Source: Ectobacillus sp. JY-23
GTDB taxonomy: Bacteria; Bacillota; Bacilli; Bacillales; Bacillaceae_G
DNA: 64,000 nt
Assembly (NCBI RefSeq): GCF_023022965.1
Contig: NZ_CP095462.1
Span: 2,046,001-2,110,000, forward strand
Direction of reading: 5' to 3'
In this document: positions 1-8,301 of the stretch, piece by piece
Layout: every line of letters starts with the position of its first letter
Position numbering within the stretch: the stretch's first letter is position 1
Program-made: the position numbers and the translations under genes
The notes under the pieces: generated by a model
What the model was told of the DNA's origin: nothing
Databases searched by the model: none
Seen by the model: the letters and a program-made list of their open reading frames with translations, nothing else

Positions 1-115
1 TTTCCTCATCTCGAGCCGTCATAACAACGGTGATACCAGAACGCCCAAGCTGCTTGACAATTTCAAAACCAATTCCTCTGTTTGCTCCTGTTACCATTGC
101 AATTTTTCGCTTCAT
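1..115 (-). CDS. Short-chain dehydrogenase/reductase, N-terminal fragment
   Basis: This is the first 38 residues of a gene that runs off the left edge. The visible part has the Rossmann start of the SDR family: a TGANRGIG cofactor loop (TGxxxGxG) at residues 9-16, after a hydrophobic beta strand. An AAGGAG ribosome site lies just upstream of the ATG at 115. The family reduces carbonyl groups or oxidises alcohols with NAD(P)H, but the substrate and the Ser-Tyr-Lys catalytic residues are outside the window, so nothing more specific can be said. Confidence 0.8.
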   Translation of the reverse strand, partial: MKRKIAMVTGANRGIGFEIVKQLGRSGITVVMTARDEE

Positions 116-205
116 GCTCCTTCTCCTTAAATATTTGTTTGTACATACAATTATAAGTTTGTTCAGGATAGTCGTCAATGCTGTGCCTGCACAACAGCAG
201 GTAGT

Positions 206-238
206 AAAAACGAGGATAGCGTGACCTATCCTCGTTTT
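206..238 (-). terminator. Rho-independent terminator of the MDR gene
   Basis: A stem of about 12 bp (AAACGAGGATAG pairing with CTATCCTCGTTT) is followed on the minus strand by a run of T. It lies directly after the stop of the gene at 245-1222. Confidence 0.8.
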
Positions 239-244
239 ATGATT

Positions 245-1222
245 TTATTTAATTTTTGCTACAATCTTGCCTTTCACGTGACGTTCAGACAAACGAGCAA
301 GGGCTGCTGGTACTTCTTCAAAAGAGATAACTTCTTCCAGCAAAGAAGAGATTTTACCTTCCGCCAGTAATGCAAGCATCTCATCTCCCATAACCGCTAA
401 ATCCTTTTGAGATTCGAAGTCTGCTTGATGTGCTGCCGCAAGGGCAATTTCGTGGTAAGACACCACTTTGGTAAATGGCTTGATGTGTGCAAAATCAGGT
501 GTACCGGCGATATATACGATGTGTCCCATAAATGCCAGCATGTCTAGTGAATCTGTTGCACTTTGTCTGCTTACCGCATCGACAACCGCATCGACACCGC
601 GGCCGTTTGTAATCTCCATAATTCTTTCTTTTACGTTTTCTTCCCGGTAATCAATGACATAATCCGCGCCCAGTGATTTGACGTATTCATGATTATGAGC
701 AGACGCTGTGGAAATAACTGTTTTACCTGCCAATTTCGCCAGCTGTACGCCAAATCCGCCTACACCGCCGGCACCGCCGTGAATCAAAATTGTGTGAATA
801 CGATTAAGCGGCAGTTTGCGGAATAGTGCTTGATAAGCCGTATAGCCCGCAGTTGGAATAGCTGCGGCATCCTCAAACGAAACGCTGTCTGGAATACGAG
901 ACACCGTTTGTGCTGTTGTAATGGAATACTGTGCATAACCGCCCGGGCGAATCCAATCGCCATGATATACAACACGATCGCCTTTCTTCCATTCCGTCAC
1001 ACCTTCGCCGACTTCTGCGATTACACCTGCAACATCTAAGCCCAAAATATGTGGATATACCCAGTTTGGATTGCCGTTTGTGCCTGTTTTATAATCAACG
1101 GGATTTAAGCCTGCAGCATGCACCTCAACCAATACTTCCCCTTTTTGAGGCGTTGGCGCGCTCACCTCTTCAATTTTCATATCTTTCCATTGTCCTTTTT
1201 CGTGAAGTAACAATGCTTTCAT
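245..1222 (-). CDS. Zinc-independent medium-chain dehydrogenase/quinone oxidoreductase
   Basis: A 325-residue NAD(P)H-dependent reductase of the quinone-oxidoreductase branch of the MDR superfamily, predicted to be cytosolic. The N-terminal GroES-like half carries the GEVLVEVHAAGLNPVDYK block (residues 28-45). The Rossmann half begins with GGAGGVG at 149-155. The cysteine and glutamate ligands of zinc alcohol dehydrogenases are absent. An AAGGAG site precedes the ATG. It is divergent from an HxlR-family regulator with palindromes between them, an arrangement typical of electrophile- or quinone-responsive detoxification genes. The substrate is not known from sequence. Confidence 0.85.
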   Translation of the reverse strand: MKALLLHEKGQWKDMKIEEVSAPTPQKGEVLVEVHAAGLNPVDYKTGTNGNPNWVYPHILGLDVAGVIAEVGEGVTEWKKGDRVVYHGDWIRPGGYAQYSITTAQTVSRIPDSVSFEDAAAIPTAGYTAYQALFRKLPLNRIHTILIHGGAGGVGGFGVQLAKLAGKTVISTASAHNHEYVKSLGADYVIDYREENVKERIMEITNGRGVDAVVDAVSRQSATDSLDMLAFMGHIVYIAGTPDFAHIKPFTKVVSYHEIALAAAHQADFESQKDLAVMGDEMLALLAEGKISSLLEEVISFEEVPAALARLSERHVKGKIVAKIK

Positions 1223-1238
1223 CTATATCAGCTCCTTA

Positions 1239-1302
1239 ATGTAAGCTTACATGTAGTTTGTCTTACATGGTATATAATATATACTAGAAGAAAAGGAAAC
1301 AA
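1239..1302 (-). promoter_or_regulatory. Promoter of the MDR gene with HxlR-type palindromes
   Basis: On the minus strand, TTGTTT (1302-1297), a 17-bp spacer and TATTAT (1279-1274) make a good SigA promoter. Just downstream lies a perfect 14-bp palindrome ATGTAAGCTTACAT (1239-1252) and another TTACAT half-site at 1263-1268. An overlapping TATAAT (1273-1278) could serve the regulator on the other strand. The palindromes are likely operators for the adjacent HxlR protein, which is an inference from position. Confidence 0.6.
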
Positions 1303-1354
1303 GTAGGCACTATTTTGTAACTGGTTTCCATTTGGATACTAAAGGAGAACGAGC

Positions 1355-1726
1355 ATGAAGCAATTAAACCAAGAATACCACTGTGCAATTAATATGGTTA
1401 TCGACATTATCGGCGGTAAATGGAAGGTTCTCATTCTCTGGAATTTAAACGAGGGCACGAAGCGTTTTAATGAACTAAAACGCGCCATGCCCGGCATTAC
1501 CCAAAAGATGCTGACCCAGCAGCTGCGCGAGCTGGAAGACCATGGCCTTGTCATGCGTACTGTATACGAAGAGGTACCTCCTCGTGTTGAATATACAACA
1601 ACCGACCTTGGCAAAAAGATTCAACCAACTCTGTTTGAAATGTGCAAATGGGGCGATTTATATGCTGAAGAAAAAGGCATACAAATGAATCGCTGCTGGT
1701 CATCTTATGACTTTATGGAGGAGTGA
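1355..1726 (+). CDS. HxlR-family winged-helix transcriptional regulator
   Basis: A 123-residue HxlR protein. The family signature [12 protein letters not shown] lies at about residues 21-32, followed by the helix-turn-helix ([21 protein letters not shown]) and the wing ([12 protein letters not shown]). Cys10 lies close to the N-terminus, as in the redox-sensing members YodB and CatR, and Cys107 is near the C-terminus, so thiol sensing is possible but unproven. AAAGGAG lies 7 bases before the ATG. The gene is divergent from the MDR reductase and probably controls it. Its 3' end overlaps the convergent metS gene by 22 bases. Confidence 0.9.
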   Translation: MKQLNQEYHCAINMVIDIIGGKWKVLILWNLNEGTKRFNELKRAMPGITQKMLTQQLRELEDHGLVMRTVYEEVPPRVEYTTTDLGKKIQPTLFEMCKWGDLYAEEKGIQMNRCWSSYDFMEE

Positions 1727-3306
1727 TGCAGCCTCTGCAGCTCTTCCTCTATTTGTTTGACATCAATACGTGCAAATAACGGTTGTACATGATGAATGTG
1801 AGCAGGCGGTTCAATAGCGCCCCAGCCTAATTCATCTAATCCAAGCATGCCTTGCACGGTCTGACTCGAGAACGGCAAAAACGGGTGCAACAGCTGCGCA
1901 AAATTGGCAATCAGATACATACAAGTCACAATTGTATTTGCACACCCTTCACTTCCAACGTGCTTCCAAGGCTCACGCTCGTCAAAATACTTATTGGCAC
2001 CCCGAATATGAGAGAAGATTTCCTCCAAAGCCTGCTTAAAGGATGTTTCTTCAATTAAGCCTCCTACTAACGGATACAGCGCTTCTATCCTCATTTTGAT
2101 AGCAGCATCGACTTGGCCTACCGGAAGCTCGCACCCATAGTTCTTTTCAGCAAACTTCAACGTTCGGTTTACAAAGTTACCGTAAGCACCAAGCAATTCA
2201 CTATTATGACTATAGATAAATTCTCGCCACGAAAAATCGGTATCGCGGTTTTCTGGTGCATTCATCGTTAAAAAGTAGCGAAGAGAATCCGGGTGATATC
2301 TCTCTAATACATCTGGCACCCATACGGCCCAATTGCGGCTTGTAGAAATTTTCTTTTTCTCAAGCGTAAGATACTCATTAGACACGATATACTGCGGGAG
2401 CGCGGAGTTCCCCGTTCCCATTAAAATAGCGGGCCAAATAATCGTATGAAACGGGATATTGTCTTTGCCGTGCACGTAATAGGTTTTCGTATCGCTTTGC
2501 CAAAACTGTGGATTATGCCTACCAGCTGAATAATAACCTGATACCGCCTCAATCCACACATAGATTTTCTTTTCCTCATATCCAGCTACAGGAACGCTCA
2601 CACCCACAGGCAAATCTCGGGACGCCGCTCTATCCTGCAATCCCTCTCGTAAATAGCGTTCCGTTAACTGTACTGCATTATCACGCCAATTTTGCTTATA
2701 GTCCTCCACATATTTTTCTAGCCGCTCCTGAAAAGCCTGCAATGCAAGATAAAAATGCTTTGTATCACGTACAGTTGGCTGTGTGCCGCATAGCTGGCAC
2801 GTTTTATCTAATAAATCCATTGGATCCAGGATAGTAGAGCAAAAGTCACATTGATCACCACGTGCATGCTGGCCGCAATGCGGACAATTTCCTTCTACAT
2901 AACGGTCGGGCAAAAACTGTGCACATGTTTCGCAGTACGTTTGCTGTATTTCTTTTTGATAGATATAACCATTTGCAAGCAGCTGTAAAAAAATATTGTG
3001 AACCGTTTCATGATGATGTGTTGCGTCTGTGCGTGTATAATGGTCAAACGTAAATCCCAGCTTTGTAAAGCAGGCATGAAACTCCTCATGATAGCGGTCA
3101 GCAATTTCTGTAGGACTTACTCCCTCCCGCTTTGCACGTATCACAATTGGTGTACCATTGCAGTCACTGCCTGAAACATACAATACGTTATCTCCTTTTA
3201 AACGATGGTAACGTGCTAACACGTCTCCTGGTAATAAACTAGCAATGTGACCAAGATGAAGCGATCCGTTTGCATACGGCCAAGCGCCGCCGATAAAAAT
3301 ATTCAT
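1705..3306 (-). CDS. metS: Methionyl-tRNA synthetase, second archaeal-like type (MetRS2)
   Basis: A class I aminoacyl-tRNA synthetase that charges tRNA-Met. HLGH (residues 17-20) is the HIGH motif. Four Cys-x-x-Cys knuckles (Cys125/128, 141/144, 153/156, 170/173) form the double zinc insertion. KKISTS (about 318-323) stands for KMSKS, followed by RNWAVW as in archaeal and eukaryotic enzymes. At 533 residues it lacks the C-terminal tRNA-binding/dimerisation domain of the usual ~660-residue Bacillus MetS, so it is probably a second copy. MetRS2-type enzymes are known to resist diaryldiamine inhibitors such as REP8839 in pneumococci; whether this one does is inference. It is expressed from a T-box leader. 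Confidence 0.9.
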   Translation of the reverse strand: MNIFIGGAWPYANGSLHLGHIASLLPGDVLARYHRLKGDNVLYVSGSDCNGTPIVIRAKREGVSPTEIADRYHEEFHACFTKLGFTFDHYTRTDATHHHETVHNIFLQLLANGYIYQKEIQQTYCETCAQFLPDRYVEGNCPHCGQHARGDQCDFCSTILDPMDLLDKTCQLCGTQPTVRDTKHFYLALQAFQERLEKYVEDYKQNWRDNAVQLTERYLREGLQDRAASRDLPVGVSVPVAGYEEKKIYVWIEAVSGYYSAGRHNPQFWQSDTKTYYVHGKDNIPFHTIIWPAILMGTGNSALPQYIVSNEYLTLEKKKISTSRNWAVWVPDVLERYHPDSLRYFLTMNAPENRDTDFSWREFIYSHNSELLGAYGNFVNRTLKFAEKNYGCELPVGQVDAAIKMRIEALYPLVGGLIEETSFKQALEEIFSHIRGANKYFDEREPWKHVGSEGCANTIVTCMYLIANFAQLLHPFLPFSSQTVQGMLGLDELGWGAIEPPAHIHHVQPLFARIDVKQIEEELQRLHHSSIKS

Positions 3307-3324
3307 GTCCCATTCCTCCTTTAA

Positions 3325-3600
3325 AGTAAAAAAGCCCCGTCCTTATCTAAATAGATAAGGACGGGGCTTTGTATCCCGTGGTACCACCTTAATTCACCGA
3401 AAAAATCGGCCTCAACATGTACGGAGCTATTGCTCGATACTGTGACCTTGATAACGAGGGGCAAATCTCGCCGACACCTACTAGTCTATACGTTCAGCAC
3501 GGAGCTCGGAGGCCATTGTTCACGTGTGCATTCTTACTCCTTTTCAGCTACCGGAGCTCTCTGTAAAGAATAACATCATGCTACTTTTCCTCGTCATTGC
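3325..3600 (-). promoter_or_regulatory. T-box riboswitch leader, Met specifier
   Basis: The leader upstream of metS has the T-box signature AAGGTGGTACCACGGG (3390-3375) and then a strong terminator whose stem AAAGCCCCGTCCTTATCT pairs with its complement (3331-3370), followed by T residues. A Stem I-like region contains GTGAACAATGGCC, where AUG (3516-3514) sits in the specifier position, which suits methionine. Uncharged tRNA-Met should stabilise the antiterminator and allow read-through. The specifier assignment is by pattern, not by a folded model. Confidence 0.9.
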
Positions 3601-3618
3601 TTTTGTTTGATTTTTCTA

Positions 3619-3647
3619 ATTATACATAAGTACTACATATAAAGCAA
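3619..3647 (-). promoter_or_regulatory. SigA promoter of the T-box/metS transcript
   Basis: TTGCTT (3647-3642), a 17-bp spacer and a perfect TATAAT (3624-3619) on the minus strand place the start near 3612, just upstream of the T-box leader. Confidence 0.75.
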
Positions 3648-3682
3648 CCTACTGCACAACCTATTAAAAAGGAGGAGCAGCC

Positions 3683-4684
3683 ATGTCTGAACGTATTTTA
3701 TTGACTACACCCGAGATTACAGCACTCTGGACTACATATATTCAAAACAGCGCCACTACATGCTTTTATACGCATTTCTTGCAGCATATTCAAGACAACG
3801 AAATTCGACCGCTTATTGAAGAGATTTTGCAATTTGAAGAGAGTAATTTAGCCAAAATCAAAAGCATTTTTGAAGCGGAGCAGTTTCCAGTCCCGCGCGG
3901 CTTTAGCGACAAAGATGTTGATTTATCGGCACCTGCTTTATACACCGATCTCTTTTCACTTAGCTTTATTTATCGCGTTGGACAAATGTCATTGCCAAGC
4001 TACGCTACCTTTTTAACCAAGGTGGCGCGTAAGGATTTAGTTGACTTGTTTCATGAGTTTTTAACCACTTCAACCGTTATCTATGAAAAGTGCCTGCACC
4101 TGATGTTAGCAAAAGGTATCTATGACCGCCCACCAAAAATTATCTATCCGCTGGACGTGCAATTTATGACGCAAGGTCATTCTTTTCTCGATTCTTGGTT
4201 TGGTGAGCAGCAACCTATGAATGTCATTGAGCTAAGTGAATTGTTTTTTGCAATCGAACGTAATTACATCGGCGTTCTTCTCATGATGGGGCTTATTCAG
4301 GTTACACATGACAAAAACATCAAAGAGTATTTAATCAAAGGCAAAACATTAGCGGAAAAGCAAATTGAAGTATTCAACAAAATGCTAAAAGAGGATGAAC
4401 AACTAGGGTGTATCCCCCTCAGCATGGAGGTCACAAATTCTACGACACCGCCGTTTTCTGATCACTTAATTATGTTCCTGGTTACCGCCACAACAGCAGC
4501 TGGTATCTCCTCGCTCGCAAGCGCACTTGGAACGTCTATGCGCAAGGATTTAGCCGCTCGTTATTTAAAAATTATTGCGGAAATTATCAGCTACAGTAGC
4601 GAAGGCTTTAACGTCATGGTTGAACGCGGCTGGCTCGAACAGCCACCGCAGCCTGTAAACAGACATGATTTATATAAATCGTAA
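3683..4684 (+). CDS. DUF3231 family protein (tandem ferritin-like helical bundle)
   Basis: A 333-residue soluble, all-helical protein made of two similar halves (about 8-165 and 180-325), which is the usual build of DUF3231 proteins in Bacillaceae. The second half ends in a small Ala/Gly/Ser-rich helix (VTATTAAGISSLASALG) and a C-terminal helix. No signal peptide is seen. GGAGGAG precedes the ATG at a suitable distance. The function is unknown; some family members are linked to spores, but nothing here proves that. It is monocistronic with its own terminator. Confidence 0.8.
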   Translation: MSERILLTTPEITALWTTYIQNSATTCFYTHFLQHIQDNEIRPLIEEILQFEESNLAKIKSIFEAEQFPVPRGFSDKDVDLSAPALYTDLFSLSFIYRVGQMSLPSYATFLTKVARKDLVDLFHEFLTTSTVIYEKCLHLMLAKGIYDRPPKIIYPLDVQFMTQGHSFLDSWFGEQQPMNVIELSELFFAIERNYIGVLLMMGLIQVTHDKNIKEYLIKGKTLAEKQIEVFNKMLKEDEQLGCIPLSMEVTNSTTPPFSDHLIMFLVTATTAAGISSLASALGTSMRKDLAARYLKIIAEIISYSSEGFNVMVERGWLEQPPQPVNRHDLYKS

Positions 4685-4690
4685 CGAGGC

Positions 4691-4715
4691 AGCATAGGGA
4701 GCTATGCTGTTTTTT
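4691..4715 (+). terminator. Rho-independent terminator of the DUF3231 gene
   Basis: Stem AGCATAG / CTATGCT with a GGAG loop, followed by GTTTTTT. Confidence 0.8.
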
Positions 4716-4719
4716 GGGG

Positions 4720-4815
4720 AATTCAGTCACTTTAAAGATATTCCGGTCACTTTAGCAATTATTTCGGCTACTTTTGAAATATTCCGGTCACTTTGCACAA
4801 TAATTCGGTCAAATC
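4720..4815. repeat. Degenerate ~20-bp tandem repeat, ATTCCGGTCACTTT type
   Basis: Five imperfect units begin ATTCAGTCACTTT, ATTCCGGTCACTTT, ATTTCGGCTACTTT, ATTCCGGTCACTTT and ATTCGGTCA, with 19-23 bases per unit. The array lies between the DUF3231 terminator and the frameshifted NERD gene. It supplies that gene's last codons (read on the minus strand as KVTGIFQK and stop at 4768). It resembles the arrays at 40630-40870 and 49939-50016. Confidence 0.8.
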
Positions 4816-5750
4816 ATACACTCTCCCCTTTGTCTCTCCTACATAAGATAACTTCATTGCAGTCAACAGCTTTTTCGTCACATCAGGAGAAGCAATATGA
4901 AGAAATTCTCTAAGCTGTTGGTTAGTAATACAAGGTTTTATTAAAAGTCCGTAATCTACTAGCGCCAATGTGTGCCCTTCTTTAGATTTTTCATGACATT
5001 TATCACATCTCCATGTCCCATACACTCTCCTCATCGCAAATTTTCCACAATGTGGACATTGTACGCCTGTTATTAGCTCACTAGAATGAATTGAAAATTG
5101 TTTGAGAACATCTAATTGCTGCATGGTATCAGCCTTTATAAGAGAAGATGAAAGCTTACGCAGTTTCTTTTTACAAAGCACAGGCTGCTTATATCTTCTA
5201 TCAAAATCCTGTAACTTTTCATGCAGAGCCTCACTGTGAATTACCAAGGCTCTGATTTATGACTCTTTAACAAAGCATTTCTATTTGTCATAACAACTAA
5301 ATACTCCATAGGAACAGTGGGGATCTTATATGCCTCCAGCCACATCCGCAGCTGAAAGGCTTGTCTGCGTACCTGTAAAATAGGATCTGCAAACACATGC
5401 TCTTCACCATTTTGATTGCGAATGAGCTGGTGAAACTGCTGATCTAAAAACAGTGTACCGCTCATGTTTTTGACTTCCAGAATTAATAGATAAGAAGGAG
5501 TAACAAGGAGAGTGTCCATTTGAAAGAAGTACTGCTTGTGGGGTAAACGAAGGTCGTGAAAAATGAGGTGCTGCGGCGAAGCAAAGGAGTTGATATGATA
5601 GTCGAGCGAGAGCTCTCCTTTATATCCAGCACGACTTTTGGCAAGTTCGACTTCTACTTCTTTATATTTTAGATGAGAAGCAGGTAATCTTCGTAGTAGC
5701 GCTTCAAGCTTTTGCAATTTGAGCGGCGGCTTACGCTCTTTTTTAATCAT
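4768..5750 (-). pseudogene. NERD-domain protein, disrupted by a frameshift
   Basis: Two consecutive reading frames, 5750-5241 (169 residues) and about 5247-4768, together give the usual ~325-residue NERD (nuclease-related domain) protein. The first part holds the NERD core: GELSLDYHINSF, FHDLRL, QMDTLLVTPSYLLILEVKN and the final DPILQVRRQAFQLRMWL. The second continues without a start of its own (LVIHSEALHEKL) and carries a Cys4 zinc ribbon (CPHCGK ... CDKCHE). The break is one base near 5243-5250. It may be a genuine frameshift or an assembly error. The last residues are encoded by the adjacent tandem repeat, so the original C-terminus may also be lost. An AGAGGTGATGAG site precedes the ATG. 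Confidence 0.75.
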
Positions 5751-5865
5751 CTCATCACCTCTTTGGCAGGAATCTGGCGGCTTTTATAAATAATTTGTCC
5801 AGTTTGAAGCAAAATTTGGCGACCACTCCTTTTTTAGGCATAAAAAAACCACCAACAGTATGTAT

Positions 5866-6217
5866 TGGTGGAGACGGTGGGAGTCGAACCCACGTCCAGA
5901 AATATCGGCACTTAAGCTTCTACGAGTGTAGTCGATATACTCGGGTTTCGCGGACTTTTATGCCTATCGACAGGCGTCCAAGCCGCTAGTCTGGTTGTTC
6001 TCTTCCTTCGTCCTCAGACGGCGAACTCCGGCGTAGCCCACTAAGTTTGGGCCCCTTACCCTACCACATGGGCGATGGAGGGAGGAGCAGCTACTTTAAT
6101 TAAGCAGCTAGTGCGTAATTAGTTTTGCCAGTTATTGGCTGTGACGTTTTAACGAGGCCGATCCCCTCGACTCGCAACTTAAGCTCGAACTACCCCTGTC
6201 GAATCCGTAACGTCCCC
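5866..6217 (-). ncRNA. ssrA: Transfer-messenger RNA (tmRNA)
   Basis: About 352 nt. The 5' end (GGGGACGTTACGGATTCGAC, from 6217) and the 3' end (GGGTTCGACTCCCACCGTCT then CCACCA, to 5866) form the tRNA-Ala-like half. The internal reading frame gives the tag GKTNYALAA followed by TAA (about 6107-6136), preceded by ATAACT. It rescues stalled ribosomes with SmpB, which is encoded just upstream, and RNase R, which degrades the tagged mRNAs. CCA is encoded in the DNA. Confidence 0.95.
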
Positions 6218-6286
6218 ATATAGGAAAATTACGAGAAGTAAGCTATCGAGCTGTTTCTCAAAGAGCAACTGGCGATTACATAACCC

Positions 6287-6314
6287 ATTATATCATATGT
6301 CGCGAACTTTGCAA
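6287..6314 (-). promoter_or_regulatory. SigA promoter of ssrA
   Basis: TTGCAA (6314-6309), a 16-bp spacer and TATAAT (6292-6287) lie between smpB and ssrA. Transcription would begin about 60 bases before the mature 5' end, so a precursor leader is removed. Confidence 0.75.
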
Positions 6315-6329
6315 TTGTAAAATACTGTA

Positions 6330-6797
6330 TTACATTTTTTGACGTTCGCGGAATGCACGCTCAATATCTCGCTTGGCTTCTTTTTTCTTCAGGTCTTCAC
6401 GCTTATCGTAGTTCTTCTTACCTTTAGCAACGCCGATTTGCATTTTTGCAAATCCATTCTGCAAGTAAATACGAAGCGGCACGATTGTATATCCCGTCTC
6501 TTTCGTATAACCAATCAGCTTCAAGATCTCCTTGCGATGCAACAGCAGCTTGCGTGTGCGCAGCGGATCGTGATTATAACGATTCCCTTGCTCATATGGG
6601 CTGACATGCATCCCGAAAATCCAAATCTCACCGTTTTGAATGCGCGCATATGCATCCTTTAGATTTACACGTCCGGCGCGAATTGACTTAATTTCCGTTC
6701 CTTGCAAGACCATACCAGCTTCATACGTTTCTTCAATGAAATAGTCATGATACGCTTTTTTATTTTGTGCAACGACCTTTCCATGTCCTTTTGGCAT
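6330..6797 (-). CDS. smpB: SsrA-binding protein SmpB
   Basis: A 155-residue OB-fold protein that binds the tRNA-like part of tmRNA and puts it into the A site of stalled ribosomes. The family blocks are present: [51 protein letters not shown], and the basic C-terminal tail [18 protein letters not shown] that acts in the decoding centre. The start is placed at MPKGHGK (6797), as in relatives. The GTG four codons upstream lies too close to the AAAGGAG site. It stands directly upstream of ssrA. Confidence 0.96.
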   Translation of the reverse strand: MPKGHGKVVAQNKKAYHDYFIEETYEAGMVLQGTEIKSIRAGRVNLKDAYARIQNGEIWIFGMHVSPYEQGNRYNHDPLRTRKLLLHRKEILKLIGYTKETGYTIVPLRIYLQNGFAKMQIGVAKGKKNYDKREDLKKKEAKRDIERAFRERQKM

Positions 6798-6880
6798 TGT
6801 GCTTGTCACTCCTTTGTATCACATTATTTTATCAAAAACATCACATCTTCACAATCTTTACACATATTTCATACACAAAA

Positions 6881-6914
6881 CTAATAACATTAGTTATAAT
6901 ATTATTAACATTAG
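6881..6914 (+). promoter_or_regulatory. Promoter/operator of the MBL-TetR pair
   Basis: An inverted repeat CTAATAACATTAG (6881-6893) overlaps a TATAAT -10 (6895-6900), and a second TAACATTAG copy follows at 6906-6914. This layout suits autorepression by the TetR protein encoded as the second gene. No clear -35 is seen. Confidence 0.6.
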
Positions 6915-6932
6915 TAAAGGAGTCGATTATCT

Positions 6933-7652
6933 ATGCGTATCACACAGAACGGTTATGTATTTCAATTAGCATTTTTACCTCGTCTGTTTCCTGTGAATTG
7001 CTATCTTGTAGAGGAAGAACATGAATTAACATTAATTGATGCAGCACTGCCCTATAGCCATAAGGGAATTTTAGAAACCGCACAAAATATCGGCAAGCCG
7101 ATTACACGCATTGTATTGACGCATGCCCATGAAGATCATGTAGGTTCACTTGATTCCCTAAAGCGTGCCTTACCAAACGCCAAGGTATTTATTTCAGAAC
7201 GAGATGCCAGCATCATGGCGCATGATTTGTCACTGCGGTCAAACGAACCACAAACACCAATTAAAGGAGGGGTGCCAAAAACGTTGCAAACACGCCCTGA
7301 TGTCCTTCTTCATGACGGGGATACAATCGGTTCGCTCACAGCTGTCGCCGCGCCTGGACATACACCTGGTTCAATGGCCTTTTTAGACACCCGTACCAAC
7401 GCTCTTATTGCAGGTGATGCGTTCCAAACACGCGCCGGCTTGGCCGTAGCAGGTAAAATCAATATATTATTTCCGTTTCCGGCTTTTGGCACATGGGATA
7501 AAAGCACTGCCATTGCCAGTGCAGAAAAGCTACTTGGCTTATCCCCTTCCTTACTGGCAACAGGACATGGTAAGATGTTAGAAGCGCCTGTCACGCATAT
7601 GAAACAAGCGATTGCTGAGGCAAATATCAAATTAGGAGCGATTACAACATGA
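6933..7652 (+). CDS. MBL-fold metallo-hydrolase
   Basis: A 239-residue metallo-beta-lactamase-fold hydrolase, cytosolic. The metal motif HAHEDH (HxHxDH) lies at about residues 64-69, the distal His in APGHTPGS, the bridging Asp in IAGDAF, and the last His in ATGHGK. It has the size of glyoxalase II-like or lactonase-like members, but the substrate cannot be read from sequence. AAAGGAG precedes the ATG. It overlaps the TetR gene by four bases (ATGA), so the two are co-transcribed and probably translationally coupled. Confidence 0.88.
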   Translation: MRITQNGYVFQLAFLPRLFPVNCYLVEEEHELTLIDAALPYSHKGILETAQNIGKPITRIVLTHAHEDHVGSLDSLKRALPNAKVFISERDASIMAHDLSLRSNEPQTPIKGGVPKTLQTRPDVLLHDGDTIGSLTAVAAPGHTPGSMAFLDTRTNALIAGDAFQTRAGLAVAGKINILFPFPAFGTWDKSTAIASAEKLLGLSPSLLATGHGKMLEAPVTHMKQAIAEANIKLGAITT

Positions 7653-8206
7653 AAGTCAATAAAGCACTCGTTGTCGAAACAGCAGCGGCGCTTGCTGATG
7701 AACAAGGAATAGATACTGTAACGCTGGCGGCCGTTGCACAGCGCCTTAGTATCAAAACACCATCTCTGTACAATCACGTAGATGGTCTCGCAGGCTTACG
7801 AAAAGAAATGGCCCTTTACGGTATTCGTCAGCTTACAGAAGTACTAACACAAGCTTCTATCGGAAAAGCCGGCGACAAAGCCTTGCTGTCTATCGGTTTA
7901 TCGTATGTCACGTTTGTGCGTCAGCATCCTGGTTTATATGAAGCTACCTTGCCTGCCGCCGCACATGACGAGGAAATACAGGCTGCCGGCGACGCTTTAG
8001 TTCGTCTACTGCTGCGTGTTCTCGAAGAATATCAGTTAGAGGAAGAAGATGCTCTTCACCTTGTGAGAGGGTTCCGCAGTATTGTACACGGCTTTTCTTC
8101 TTTAGAACAAAAGAGAGGCTTCGGCTTGTCTCTTGACCGTGATGAAAGTTTGCGCCGCTTGCTTTCTACTTTTATTAAAGGGCTACATGAGAAGTTAGAG
8201 ATGTGA
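7649..8206 (+). CDS. TetR/AcrR-family repressor (WHG-domain type)
   Basis: A 185-residue regulator. The N-terminal helix-turn-helix is VTLAAVAQRLSIKTPSLYNHV (about residues 26-46), and the ligand domain has the RGFRSIVHGFSSLE block typical of the TetR C-terminal WHG family. It is co-transcribed with the MBL hydrolase and probably represses the pair through the CTAAT-N3-ATTAG palindrome upstream. The inducer is unknown. Confidence 0.88.
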   Translation: MKVNKALVVETAAALADEQGIDTVTLAAVAQRLSIKTPSLYNHVDGLAGLRKEMALYGIRQLTEVLTQASIGKAGDKALLSIGLSYVTFVRQHPGLYEATLPAAAHDEEIQAAGDALVRLLLRVLEEYQLEEEDALHLVRGFRSIVHGFSSLEQKRGFGLSLDRDESLRRLLSTFIKGLHEKLEM

Positions 8207-8276
8207 AATCGTCAACCTTTTTCCTATATCTTATTCTAACAAAGCTGGCGTTATTGTTATTACTTTTGTATTAGCT

Positions 8277-8300
8277 AAAAAAGGTGCGCATATGCGCACC
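8277..8300 (-). terminator. Terminator downstream of rnr
   Basis: A perfect 18-bp palindrome (GGTGCGCATATGCGCACC) followed on the minus strand by six T, just after the rnr stop. Confidence 0.8.
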
Positions 8301-8301
8301 C

